Source of the DNA: an uncultured Massilia sp.
GTDB taxonomy: Bacteria > Pseudomonadota > Gammaproteobacteria > Burkholderiales > Burkholderiaceae_D
DNA length: 64,000 bases
Direction of reading: 5' to 3'
Assembly (NCBI GenBank): GCA_913777025.1
Contig: CAJYQM010000086.1
Location: 1 to 64,000, forward strand
The notes under the pieces are model-generated. The model had not been told where the DNA came from and did no database searches. It saw only the letters and a list, made by a program, of their open reading frames with translations. Below, in pieces: positions 57,127 through 64,000 of the stretch; within the stretch, counting starts at the first letter, position 1, and each line of letters opens with the position of its first letter. The translations under genes and the position numbers were made by a program.

Positions 57127-57933
57127 ATGAGTAGCATTCCTTCGTTTGGCGTCGGCACCTTCCGCCTGACCGGCCAGACCGTCATCGACTCGGTGCGTAA
57201 CGCGCTGGACCTGGGCTACCGCGCAGTCGACACGGCGCAAATCTATGGCAACGAGGCCGAAGTCGGGCAGGCCGTTGCCGAGAGCGGCGTGAAGCGTTCC
57301 GAGCTGTTCCTGACCACCAAGATCTGGACTGCCAACTACGCCAGGGACAAGCTCGTTCCCAGCCTGCGCGAGAGCCTGGACAAGCTGCGCACCGACTATG
57401 CGGACCTGGTGCTGATCCACTGGCCGGCGCCCGGCAACGGCGTCGAGCTGCCCGAGTACATGGAAGCGCTGGCCGAAGCCAAGACCCTCGGCCTGGCGCG
57501 CCGGATCGGTATCTCCAACTTCAACATCGAGCTGACCAGGCAGGCCATCGCCGCCGTCGGCAAGGATGAGATCGCCACCAACCAGATCGAGCTGAGCCCT
57601 TACCTGCAGGGCCGCAAGCTGACCGCCTTCCTCGAGGCGCAGGGGATTGCCGTGACCTCCTACATGACCCTGGCCTATGGCAAGGTGCTGAAGGATCCGG
57701 TGCTGGCCAGGATCGCCGACAAGCACCAGGCCACGGTGGCGCAGGTGGCGCTGGCCTGGGCGCTGCAGTTGGGCCATGCGGTGATTCCATCGTCGACGAA
57801 GCGCGAGAACCTGGCCAGCAACCTGCTGGCGCGTGAACTGGTGCTGGACGCCGACGACATGGCCCTGATCGCCGCGCTGGACCGCAACGGCCGCGAAGTC
57901 AGTCCCGAGGGGCTGGCGCCGGTGTGGGACTGA
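57127..57933 (+). CDS. dkgB: aldo/keto reductase, 2,5-diketogluconate/methylglyoxal reductase type
   Basis: NADPH-dependent aldo/keto reductase of 268 residues with strong similarity, as recalled, to E. coli Dkg[90 protein letters not shown] and the C-terminus [11 protein letters not shown]. The catalytic Asp, Tyr, Lys and His are present in [16 protein letters not shown] and LIHWP. In operon with the MFS gene. Reduces 2,5-diketogluconate or methylglyoxal-type aldehydes. Confidence 0.92.
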   Translation: MSSIPSFGVGTFRLTGQTVIDSVRNALDLGYRAVDTAQIYGNEAEVGQAVAESGVKRSELFLTTKIWTANYARDKLVPSLRESLDKLRTDYADLVLIHWPAPGNGVELPEYMEALAEAKTLGLARRIGISNFNIELTRQAIAAVGKDEIATNQIELSPYLQGRKLTAFLEAQGIAVTSYMTLAYGKVLKDPVLARIADKHQATVAQVALAWALQLGHAVIPSSTKRENLASNLLARELVLDADDMALIAALDRNGREVSPEGLAPVWD

Positions 57934-58021
57934 TCAGCAAGACTGATCGGCTACGGCCTGGGTGGCGCGTCTTACGACACTCAGGCAGGGATGAGTTTGT
58001 TGAGATGAGGCGGCGCTTCCC

Positions 58022-59851
58022 TTATTCCACCGTCACCGACTTCGCCAGATTCCGCGGCTTGTCGACGTCAGTCCCACGCGCCAGCGCCGTGTGATAAGCC
58101 AGCAGCTGCAACGCCGCCACGTGCAAAATCGGCGACAACAAACCATAGTGCTCAGGCAAACGGATCACATGCAAGCCCTCGCTCGAGGTGATGTGGGTGT
58201 CGACGTCGGCGAACACGTACAGCTGGCCGCCGCGCGCGCGCACTTCCTGCATGTTCGACTTCAGCTTTTCCAGCAGCGCGTCGTTCGGGGCGATGGTCAC
58301 CACCGGCATCTCTTCGGTCACCAGCGCCAGCGGGCCGTGCTTCAGCTCGCCTGCCGGGTAGGCTTCCGCGTGGATGTACGAGATTTCCTTCAGTTTCAAG
58401 GCACCTTCCAGCGCGATCGGGTAGTGGATGCCGCGGCCCAGGAACAGGGCGTTTTCTTTTCTCGCGAATTCCTCGGCCCAGGCGATGACTTGCGGTTCCA
58501 GCGCCAGCACCGAGGACAGGGCGACCGGCAGGTGGCGCATCTGTTTCAGATAGTTCGCTTCCTCGTCGTCGCTCAGGCGGCCATTCACCTGCGCCAGCGT
58601 CAGCGTCAGCAGGAAGAGGGCGGCCAGCTGCGTGGTGAACGCCTTGGTCGAGGCGACGCCGACTTCGACGCCGGCGCGCGTGATGTAGGCCAGCTTGCAC
58701 TCGCGTACCATGGCGCTGGTCGAGACGTTGCAGATGGTCAGCGTGTGCTCCATGCCCAGGCTGCGCGCGTGCTTCAGCGCGGCCAGCGTGTCGGCGGTTT
58801 CGCCCGATTGCGAGATGGTGACGACCAGGGTCGACGGGTGCGGCACGCTGTCGCGGTAACGGTATTCGCTGGCGATCTCGACGTTCACCGGCAGCTTGGC
58901 CACCGATTCGATCCAGTACTTCGCCGTCAGGCCGGCGTAGTAGCTGGTGCCGCAGGCCAGGATCAGCACGCGGTCGATCTCCTTGAACACGCGGTAGGCT
59001 TCGTCGCCGAACAGTTCCGGCATGATGCCGGTGACGCCTTCCAGGGTGTCGCCGACCACGCGCGGCTGCTCGAAGATTTCCTTCTGCATGTAGTGGCGGT
59101 ACGGGCCCAGCTCGGCGGCGCCGGTGTGGGCGTGCACGGTTTTCACGTCGCGCTCGACCGGGCGGCCGTCGACGTCGACGATCCAGTAGCGTGCCAGTTG
59201 CAGGTCGACCACGTCGCCTTCTTCCAGGTAGATGATCTGGTCGGTGGTGCCGGCCAGCGCCATCGCATCCGAGGCGACGAAGTTTTCACCTTTGCCCAGG
59301 CCGACGATCAGCGGCGAACCCTGGCGCGCGGCCACCACGCGGTGCGGCTCTTCGCGGCAGAACACGGCGATCGCGTAGGCGCCGTGCAGGCGTTTCACGG
59401 CCTGCTGCACGGTGGCGAACAAATCGCCATCGTACATGTGATCGACCAGGTGGGCGATGACTTCGGTGTCGGTCTGGCTCTGGAAGACGTAGCCGAGGCC
59501 GGTCAGTTCGGCGCGCAGCTCGTCATGGTTTTCGATGATGCCGTTGTGGACCAGCGCGATGCGGGCATTGTCTTCGCTCGGCGAAAAATGCGGGTGGGCG
59601 TTGCGGGTGGCCGGGGCGCCATGGGTGGCCCAGCGGGTGTGGGCGATGCCCGTAAAACCTTGCAGCTGGGTTTCGGCAATCTGCGTTTCGAGGTCGGCCA
59701 CGCGCGAGGTGCTGCGCGAGCGGGCCAGGTGGCCGTCGACGTGCAGGGCGATGCCGCAGGAATCGTAGCCACGGTATTCGAGGCGTTTCAGGCCTTCGAG
59801 CAGGATGGGGGTGATATTACGCTGGGCCACTGCCCCGACGATACCGCACAT
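58022..59851 (-). CDS. glmS: glucosamine-6-phosphate synthase (isomerizing)
   Basis: Glutamine:fructose-6-phosphate aminotransferase, first step of UDP-GlcNAc synthesis, 609 residues. After Met removal Cys is N-terminal ([20 protein letters not shown]), the glutaminase nucleophile. The N-terminal Ntn glutaminase domain has [13 protein letters not shown] and [18 protein letters not shown]; the two SIS domains follow, with [24 protein letters not shown] and the C-terminal NLAKSVTVE. It is monocistronic and divergent from an Lrp gene. Confidence 0.97.
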   Translation of the reverse strand: MCGIVGAVAQRNITPILLEGLKRLEYRGYDSCGIALHVDGHLARSRSTSRVADLETQIAETQLQGFTGIAHTRWATHGAPATRNAHPHFSPSEDNARIALVHNGIIENHDELRAELTGLGYVFQSQTDTEVIAHLVDHMYDGDLFATVQQAVKRLHGAYAIAVFCREEPHRVVAARQGSPLIVGLGKGENFVASDAMALAGTTDQIIYLEEGDVVDLQLARYWIVDVDGRPVERDVKTVHAHTGAAELGPYRHYMQKEIFEQPRVVGDTLEGVTGIMPELFGDEAYRVFKEIDRVLILACGTSYYAGLTAKYWIESVAKLPVNVEIASEYRYRDSVPHPSTLVVTISQSGETADTLAALKHARSLGMEHTLTICNVSTSAMVRECKLAYITRAGVEVGVASTKAFTTQLAALFLLTLTLAQVNGRLSDDEEANYLKQMRHLPVALSSVLALEPQVIAWAEEFARKENALFLGRGIHYPIALEGALKLKEISYIHAEAYPAGELKHGPLALVTEEMPVVTIAPNDALLEKLKSNMQEVRARGGQLYVFADVDTHITSSEGLHVIRLPEHYGLLSPILHVAALQLLAYHTALARGTDVDKPRNLAKSVTVE

Positions 59852-59959
59852 GGTACTTCTCCGAAAAGTTGTCTAATGTCACTACTCTAAGTCAGAGGCC
59901 GTGAAATATGCTTTCGTACTTCTTCAATTTTTGAAAGAATATTTCATGCTATGCTTGAC

Positions 59960-59976
59960 ATGAAATTTCCTTTCAT
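59960..59976. promoter_or_regulatory. AT-rich dyad upstream of Lrp-type gene
   Basis: ATGAAATTTCCTTTCAT has six-base arms (ATGAAA/TTTCAT) around five bases, 24 bases before the Lrp-type start. More AT-rich near-copies (GAATATTTCAT, GTGAAATATG) lie between it and glmS. Repeated sites of this kind fit autoregulation by an Lrp octamer. Confidence 0.5.
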
Positions 59977-59999
59977 TTTTGACGGAATATTTTATAAAA

Positions 60000-60473
60000 A
60001 TGTCGAATGAATCCCAAGAACTGGACGATATCGATCGTCGCATCCTGAACACCTTGCAGGTTGACGCCTCTCACACCAATGCCGAGTTGGCGGAATTGGT
60101 ACACGTGTCAGCGCCAACTTGCCTGCGCCGCGTCAAACAGCTCATGGAGAACGGTGTTATCGAGCGGCAAGTTGCCATCGTCGCGCCGGAGCGGGTGGGG
60201 GCGCGCCTGACCGCCATCGTCGAGATCACGCTGGACGTGCAGGCGGCCGATCGCATGGACGAGTTCGAACATGTGGTCGCGGATGAAGCGGCGGTGCTGC
60301 AGTGCTACCGCGTGTCGCCGGGGCCGGATTTCGTGCTGGTGGTGCAGGTGGCCGACATGCCGGCCTATCACGCACTGGCGCATCGCCTGTTCACCACGCA
60401 CAGCAATGTGCGCAACGTGAAGGCCTATTTCTCGACCTTCAGGAGCAAGTTCGAGACCCGCATCACGGTATAA
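60000..60473 (+). CDS. Lrp/AsnC family regulator
   Basis: A 157-residue Lrp/AsnC protein. The HTH is near residues 8-65 (LDDIDRRILNTLQVDASHTN, then AELAELVHVSAPTCLRRVKQ). The RAM ligand domain follows (VLQCYRVSPGPDFVLVVQV, then NVRNVKAYFSTFRSKFE). The start MSNESQELDD at 60000 is preferred to an upstream TTG. It is divergent from glmS across an AT-rich region with repeated dyads. The effector, probably an amino acid, is unknown. Confidence 0.92.
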   Translation: MSNESQELDDIDRRILNTLQVDASHTNAELAELVHVSAPTCLRRVKQLMENGVIERQVAIVAPERVGARLTAIVEITLDVQAADRMDEFEHVVADEAAVLQCYRVSPGPDFVLVVQVADMPAYHALAHRLFTTHSNVRNVKAYFSTFRSKFETRITV

Positions 60474-60553
60474 ATTTCCGCTGAGTAAGCTCAACCGGCG
60501 CACGCTGCAAAAAGTGTCTACTGGCAATTCTTTTCGATGCCAGCGAGGCGAAC

Positions 60554-61312
60554 GTGCACGTGGAAGCGATACGGCAAGAGGCGGCGTTGCTGACGCTGTC
60601 CGGTGTGCACAAGCACTACCGCAACGAGCGTTTCGGCACCCATGTGCACGCGCTGTGCGACATCGATATGCGGGTCGAGGCCGGCGAGATGGTCGCCGTG
60701 TGCGGTCCCTCCGGCCACGGCAAGACCACGCTGCTGAACCTGGCCGGCCTGCTCGAGCCGGCCAGCGAGGGCAGTGTTCGCCTGGACGGCATCGAGGTCG
60801 CCCGCCTGGGCGAGCGCGCGCGCAGCGCCCTGCACGAGCGCCTGATCGGCCGCGTCTTCCAATCTTTTACTTTGATGCCGGTCATGACGGCCCAGGAGAA
60901 CGTCATGCTGCCGCTGCTGTTGCAGCGCCGCCTGGCGCGCCCGGCATGGCGGGAAGCCTGCGCCTATGCCACCGAATTGCTGGCTCGGCTCGGCTTGGCC
61001 GCCCACGTCCACCACTATCCGGCGCGCCTGGATGCCGGCCAGTGCCAGCGCGTGGCGATCGCGCGCGCCCTCATGACGCGGCCGCGCCTGGTGGTGGCCG
61101 ACGAACCGACTTCGCGCCTGGACGCCAGCGCGCTGCGCATGGTGCTGGACCTGTTCTGCGCCTGCCAGCGCGAACAGGGCACGGCCTTCCTGATTTCCAC
61201 CCGCGACCAGCGCCAGCTGCATCGCGCCTCGCGCACGCTGCAACTGAACGAGGGACGGATCGGCCCGCGCCCGGCCGACCAGCCGCGCCGGCTGCCGGAG
61301 TTGCGGGCGTGA
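60554..61312 (+). CDS. ABC transporter ATPase, LolD/MacB type with altered motifs
   Basis: A 252-residue ATPase resembling the LolD/MacB/FtsE group. Walker A is GPSGHGKTT, Walker B is VVADEP and the Q-loop is VFQSFTLMPVM. The signature is LDAGQ (instead of LSGGQ). The D-loop is TSRLD (instead of SGNLD), and the switch His position in ISTRDQ is Arg. These changes suggest weakened or absent ATP hydrolysis. The start is a GTG with modest upstream GAGG. It overlaps the permease gene (GTGA), so translation is coupled. Confidence 0.82.
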   Translation: MHVEAIRQEAALLTLSGVHKHYRNERFGTHVHALCDIDMRVEAGEMVAVCGPSGHGKTTLLNLAGLLEPASEGSVRLDGIEVARLGERARSALHERLIGRVFQSFTLMPVMTAQENVMLPLLLQRRLARPAWREACAYATELLARLGLAAHVHHYPARLDAGQCQRVAIARALMTRPRLVVADEPTSRLDASALRMVLDLFCACQREQGTAFLISTRDQRQLHRASRTLQLNEGRIGPRPADQPRRLPELRA

Positions 61313-61851
61313 ATCCGGGCCATCCGGCCTGCCTGGCGCTGCGCATGGCGCTGGCCGGCCGTCCAGGTGCGCGCGTGGCGGTGCTGGCGCTGGGGATCGA
61401 CGTCGGCGCGCTCGCGTTCGGTGCCGGGCGTTGTCAAGCGTGGCAGATGGTGGCGGCCATGGGCCTGGCGCTGGCCGGCTGTGTCGTGGCGGCCAGCATG
61501 TCGCTGCGGGCGCAGGCGCGGCGGCGCGAGCTGGCGACCTTGCGCGTGCTCGGCATGTCACGCTGCTGTCTGGTGCTGATGCTGGAACTGGAAGCGCTGT
61601 GGATAAGTGGAATCGGCACATTGCTGGGACTGCTCGGCAGTGGCGCCGCCGAACGCATCGCCGCGCTCTGGCCGGCCAGGCCGGGCGAGCCTGCCGCACT
61701 GATCGGTGCGGGTTCCGGAATACCCTTGCTGGCTGGTATCTGCAGCATTGCCGGCGTGACTGTCCTGGCCGCGCTGCTGCCGGCCCTCCACGCCGCACGC
61801 CGGGACGTGGCGCTTGCGCTGGCGCTGCTGCCGCCCCACCAGGACGGCTAG
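61309..61851 (+). CDS. half-size FtsX-like permease
   Basis: A 180-residue membrane protein that matches only the C-terminal end of FtsX/MacB permeases. The signature loop RRRELATLRVLGMSRCCLVL is clear, followed by ELEALWISGIGTLLGLLGSG. Normal permeases have an extra N-terminal helix plus a large periplasmic domain, missing here. GTG at 61309 overlaps the ATPase stop. Either a miniaturised exporter or a decaying one; no pseudogene marks (stops, frameshifts) are visible in what remains. Confidence 0.7.
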   Translation: MNPGHPACLALRMALAGRPGARVAVLALGIDVGALAFGAGRCQAWQMVAAMGLALAGCVVAASMSLRAQARRRELATLRVLGMSRCCLVLMLELEALWISGIGTLLGLLGSGAAERIAALWPARPGEPAALIGAGSGIPLLAGICSIAGVTVLAALLPALHAARRDVALALALLPPHQDG

Positions 61852-61856
61852 CAGGC

Positions 61857-61956
61857 TGTGGACAAGCCTGTGGAAGACCTTTCTACATCCCTGTGCACAG
61901 CCACCGTATAAGCCTGTGCGGATCCGGTGATTTGACTGTGGATCCGCTGTGCACAG
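61857..61956 (-). other. cluster of DnaA-box-like TGTGGA/TGTGCACAG motifs
   Basis: TGTGGACAA (61857-61865), TGTGGAAGA (61869), TGTGCACAG (61892), TGTGGATCC (61937) and TGTGCACAG (61948) crowd into 100 bases between two convergent genes. TGTGGATAA is the complement of the DnaA box TTATCCACA, so some are one or two mismatches away. Confidence 0.5.
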
Positions 61957-61969
61957 GCGGTGCAGAACT

Positions 61970-63346
61970 TTACTTCTTGATCTTCACCGGACGCTTCCAG
62001 CCTTCGATCGTGAGCTGCTTCGGACGAGAAATGGTCAGCTTGCCAGCCGGCGCATCCTTGGTCAGCGTGGTACCGGCGCCCAGCGTCGCGCCCTTGCCGA
62101 CGGTGACCGGGGCCACCAGCTGGCTGTCGCTGCCGATGAAGGCTTCGTCCTCGATCGTGGTGCGGAATTTATTGACACCATCGTAGTTGCAGGTGATGAC
62201 CCCGGCGCCGATGTTGACGCGCGAGCCGATGTCGGCGTCGCCGACATAGGCCAGGTGGTTCGCCTTGCTGTGCGCCGCGACCTTGCTGTTTTTGATTTCG
62301 ACGAAGTTGCCGATGTGGACATCCTGGCCCAGCTCGGTACCCGGGCGCAGGCGCGCGTAGGGGCCGATGACCGATTGCTCGCCGACCAGCGCGTCTTCGA
62401 TGTGGCAGAACGGCTTGATTTTCGCGCCGGCGGCCACCCTGGCGTTCACCAGCACCGAATGGGCGCCGATGGTGACGCCGTCGCCCAGTTCGACACGGCC
62501 TTCGAACACGCAGCCGACGTCGATGGTGACGTCGCGTCCGCAGATGAGTTCGCCACGCACGTCGATGCGCGCCGGGTCCATCAGCGTCACCCCTTTTTCC
62601 AGCAGGGCATGGGCGATGTTCAGCTGGTGGCGGCGCTCGAGTTCGGCCAGTTGGACCTTGCTGTTCACGCCCGCCACTTCCCACTCGGCGGACGGCTGGG
62701 CCGACACCACCGGCACGCCGGCGGCCACGGCCTGGGCCACGATGTCGGTCAGGTAGTATTCGCCTTGCGCATTGTTGTTCTGCAGCGCGTCCAGCCAGCC
62801 CGTGAGGTATCGGGTCGGGATCACCATGATGCCGCTGTTGATTTCCTTGACGGCGCGCTCGGCCTCGGTGGCATCCTTTTCTTCGACGATGCGCACGATC
62901 TTGCCATCCTCGCGGATGATGCGGCCCAGGCCGAAGGGATTGGCCTGCTCGACGGTGAGAATGGCCAGTTTATCGTCGCCCGCCGCCTCGACCAGGCGCT
63001 GCAGCGATGCGCCCGTGGTCAGCGGCACGTCGCCATACAGCACCAGCGTCGGCGCGGCTGCATCGATGTGCGGCAGCGCCTGCATCACGGCGTGGCCGGT
63101 GCCCAGCTGCGGCTGCTGCAGAGCGGTGTCGATGGCGACGCCGCCATCCTCGCCCCAGGCTTGAACCGCACTCGGCACCGCTGCGCCGCCATGCCCGTAA
63201 ATCACGCATAATTTCTTCGGTTTCAGGCTGCGTGCCGTATTGATAACATGCTGCAACAACGGCTTGTCAGCCAGTGGATGCAAGACTTTCGGCAGCGCGG
63301 ACTGCATGCGTTTTCCCATGCCGGCGGCGAGGATGACTACGTTCAT
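61970..63346 (-). CDS. glmU: bifunctional GlmU (UDP-GlcNAc pyrophosphorylase)
   Basis: Bifunctional enzyme (458 residues): acetylates GlcN-1-P and transfers UMP, making UDP-GlcNAc. The N-terminal uridyltransferase domain starts [20 protein letters not shown] with [13 protein letters not shown]. The C-terminal half is a left-handed beta-helix of hexapeptide repeats, containing [34 protein letters not shown] and [19 protein letters not shown]. Normal length. Divergent from a DUF6279 gene. Confidence 0.97.
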   Translation of the reverse strand: MNVVILAAGMGKRMQSALPKVLHPLADKPLLQHVINTARSLKPKKLCVIYGHGGAAVPSAVQAWGEDGGVAIDTALQQPQLGTGHAVMQALPHIDAAAPTLVLYGDVPLTTGASLQRLVEAAGDDKLAILTVEQANPFGLGRIIREDGKIVRIVEEKDATEAERAVKEINSGIMVIPTRYLTGWLDALQNNNAQGEYYLTDIVAQAVAAGVPVVSAQPSAEWEVAGVNSKVQLAELERRHQLNIAHALLEKGVTLMDPARIDVRGELICGRDVTIDVGCVFEGRVELGDGVTIGAHSVLVNARVAAGAKIKPFCHIEDALVGEQSVIGPYARLRPGTELGQDVHIGNFVEIKNSKVAAHSKANHLAYVGDADIGSRVNIGAGVITCNYDGVNKFRTTIEDEAFIGSDSQLVAPVTVGKGATLGAGTTLTKDAPAGKLTISRPKQLTIEGWKRPVKIKK

Positions 63347-63372
63347 AAGCCGTTCTCAAATGATTGAATAAG

Positions 63373-64000
63373 ATGAAAAAGTTTAACACGCACACTTCTC
63401 TCCTAAAACGTGCCCAATTCGTGTTCCTGGCCTTTGTCATGGTGCTGGCGGCCGGCTGCAGCACGATCCGCTTCACCTACAACCACGGCGATACCCTGCT
63501 GTACTGGTGGTTGAATGCCTACATCGATATCGACAGCGACCAGTCCGACTGGGTCAAGAAGGATATCGACAACCTGTTCCAGTGGCACCGCACCACCCAG
63601 CTGCGCGACTATGCCGGCCTGCTCACCAAGATGCAGCGCCAGCTCGCCGACGGCAACGTGACCCAGGACGAACTGCTGGCCGACTACCGCGACATCAAGG
63701 CGCGCACCGAACTGCTGGCGTTCAAGGCGCTGCCGCAACTGGCCGACCTGGCGATGTCGATCAAGCCGGAGCAGGTCGCCCAGCTCGAAAAGAAGTTCGC
63801 GAAGAACAACGCCGACTTCCGCAAGAAATTCATGAGCGGCAGCGTGCAGGACCAGCAGGATGCCCGTTTCAAGAAGGCGATGGAGCAATTGAACCTGTGG
63901 TTCGGCAGCTTCAGCCGCGACCAGGAAGCCCAGCTGCGCAAGGCCTCGGATGCGCGTCCGCTGGACAACGAGATCTGGCTGCAGGAACGCATGCTGCGCC
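63373..64000 (+). CDS. DUF6279 family lipoprotein (3' end beyond window)
   Basis: Exported lipoprotein of the DUF6279 family, at least 209 residues here. The signal ends in MVLAAGCSTIRFTYNHGDTL, with the lipobox LAAGC. The next part, LLYWWLNAYIDIDSDQSDWV, is the family opening, then a helical, charged body. ATG 63373 is well supported by its lipobox spacing. It is divergent from glmU. The function of the family is unknown. Confidence 0.85.
   Translation, partial: MKKFNTHTSLLKRAQFVFLAFVMVLAAGCSTIRFTYNHGDTLLYWWLNAYIDIDSDQSDWVKKDIDNLFQWHRTTQLRDYAGLLTKMQRQLADGNVTQDELLADYRDIKARTELLAFKALPQLADLAMSIKPEQVAQLEKKFAKNNADFRKKFMSGSVQDQQDARFKKAMEQLNLWFGSFSRDQEAQLRKASDARPLDNEIWLQERMLR

Noticed and set aside
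57934..58021. Terminator between dkgB and glmS
   Set aside because: A short direct repeat (TGATC) is visible but no stable hairpin with a T run.
59852..59999. A possible glmS ribozyme or sRNA region before glmS
   Set aside because: glmS ribozymes occur mainly in Firmicutes; the AT-rich dyads here fit Lrp sites better and no ribozyme core was seen.

Overview
The window is high-GC and densely coded. Gene content and style point to a betaproteobacterium of the Oxalobacteraceae, most like Massilia and relatives. The signs are a membrane PQQ glucose dehydrogenase with an OprB porin, monomeric NADP isocitrate dehydrogenase, paired ArgP/ArgO-like genes, DUF6279 and DUF6600 proteins, an Anbu operon, and several intergenic palindromic repeats. 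This taxonomy is inference; no rRNA or tRNA gene was seen.

Layout. 1-4 kb: FecR/DUF6600 protein (cut by the window edge), LysE-type exporter, HU, an orphan BrnA-like protein, DUF808 protein. 4-13 kb: a TonB receptor, a palindromic repeat, an SDR-DUF2269 pair, a DUF885 metallopeptidase-like protein, a 31-residue ORF, a zinc-type dehydrogenase, a second repeat, and glutaminyl cyclase. 13-22.5 kb: XdhC, ArgO/ArgP, a MerR regulator facing a membrane gene across a MerR-type operator, a beta/gamma-crystallin protein, and a molybdenum block (modABC, modE, and a MOSC protein with an MGMT-like C-terminus). 22.5-31.6 kb: a patatin phospholipase, type VI secretion baseplate genes only (tssK facing tssEFG), and a tyrosinase. 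31.7-38.1 kb: icd facing an ATP-grasp/alpha-E/Anbu operon, then a small disordered Gly/Asn-rich protein. 38.1-44 kb: a propeller-like unknown, an FHA/sigma-54 regulator, and a convergent operon of a Ser/Thr kinase with TPRs and two related small proteins in lower-GC DNA. 44-54.9 kb: mqo, a cytochrome P450, and a gcd-oprB-pqqU operon facing a TetR regulator and an EthD protein. 54.9-64 kb: LysR facing MFS-dkgB, glmS, an Lrp regulator, a degenerate ABC transporter pair, glmU and a DUF6279 lipoprotein (cut by the edge).

Working together. The gcd operon looks like a complete outer-membrane-to-periplasm glucose oxidation unit: OprB admits sugar, GCD oxidises it, and a close YncD/PqqU homologue would import the PQQ cofactor. 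The molybdenum genes pair uptake and its ModE control with cofactor-handling proteins. The kinase, its Thr-rich partner and the FHA/sigma-54 activator suggest, but do not prove, a phospho-signalling module. glmS and glmU supply UDP-GlcNAc for the envelope.

Most promising leads: the gcd-oprB-pqqU operon, the kinase/FHA module, the MOSC-MGMT fusion, the Anbu operon lacking its usual transglutaminase but carrying a sigma-54-like promoter, and the degenerate ABC pair. No CRISPR array, prophage or insertion sequence was recognised.
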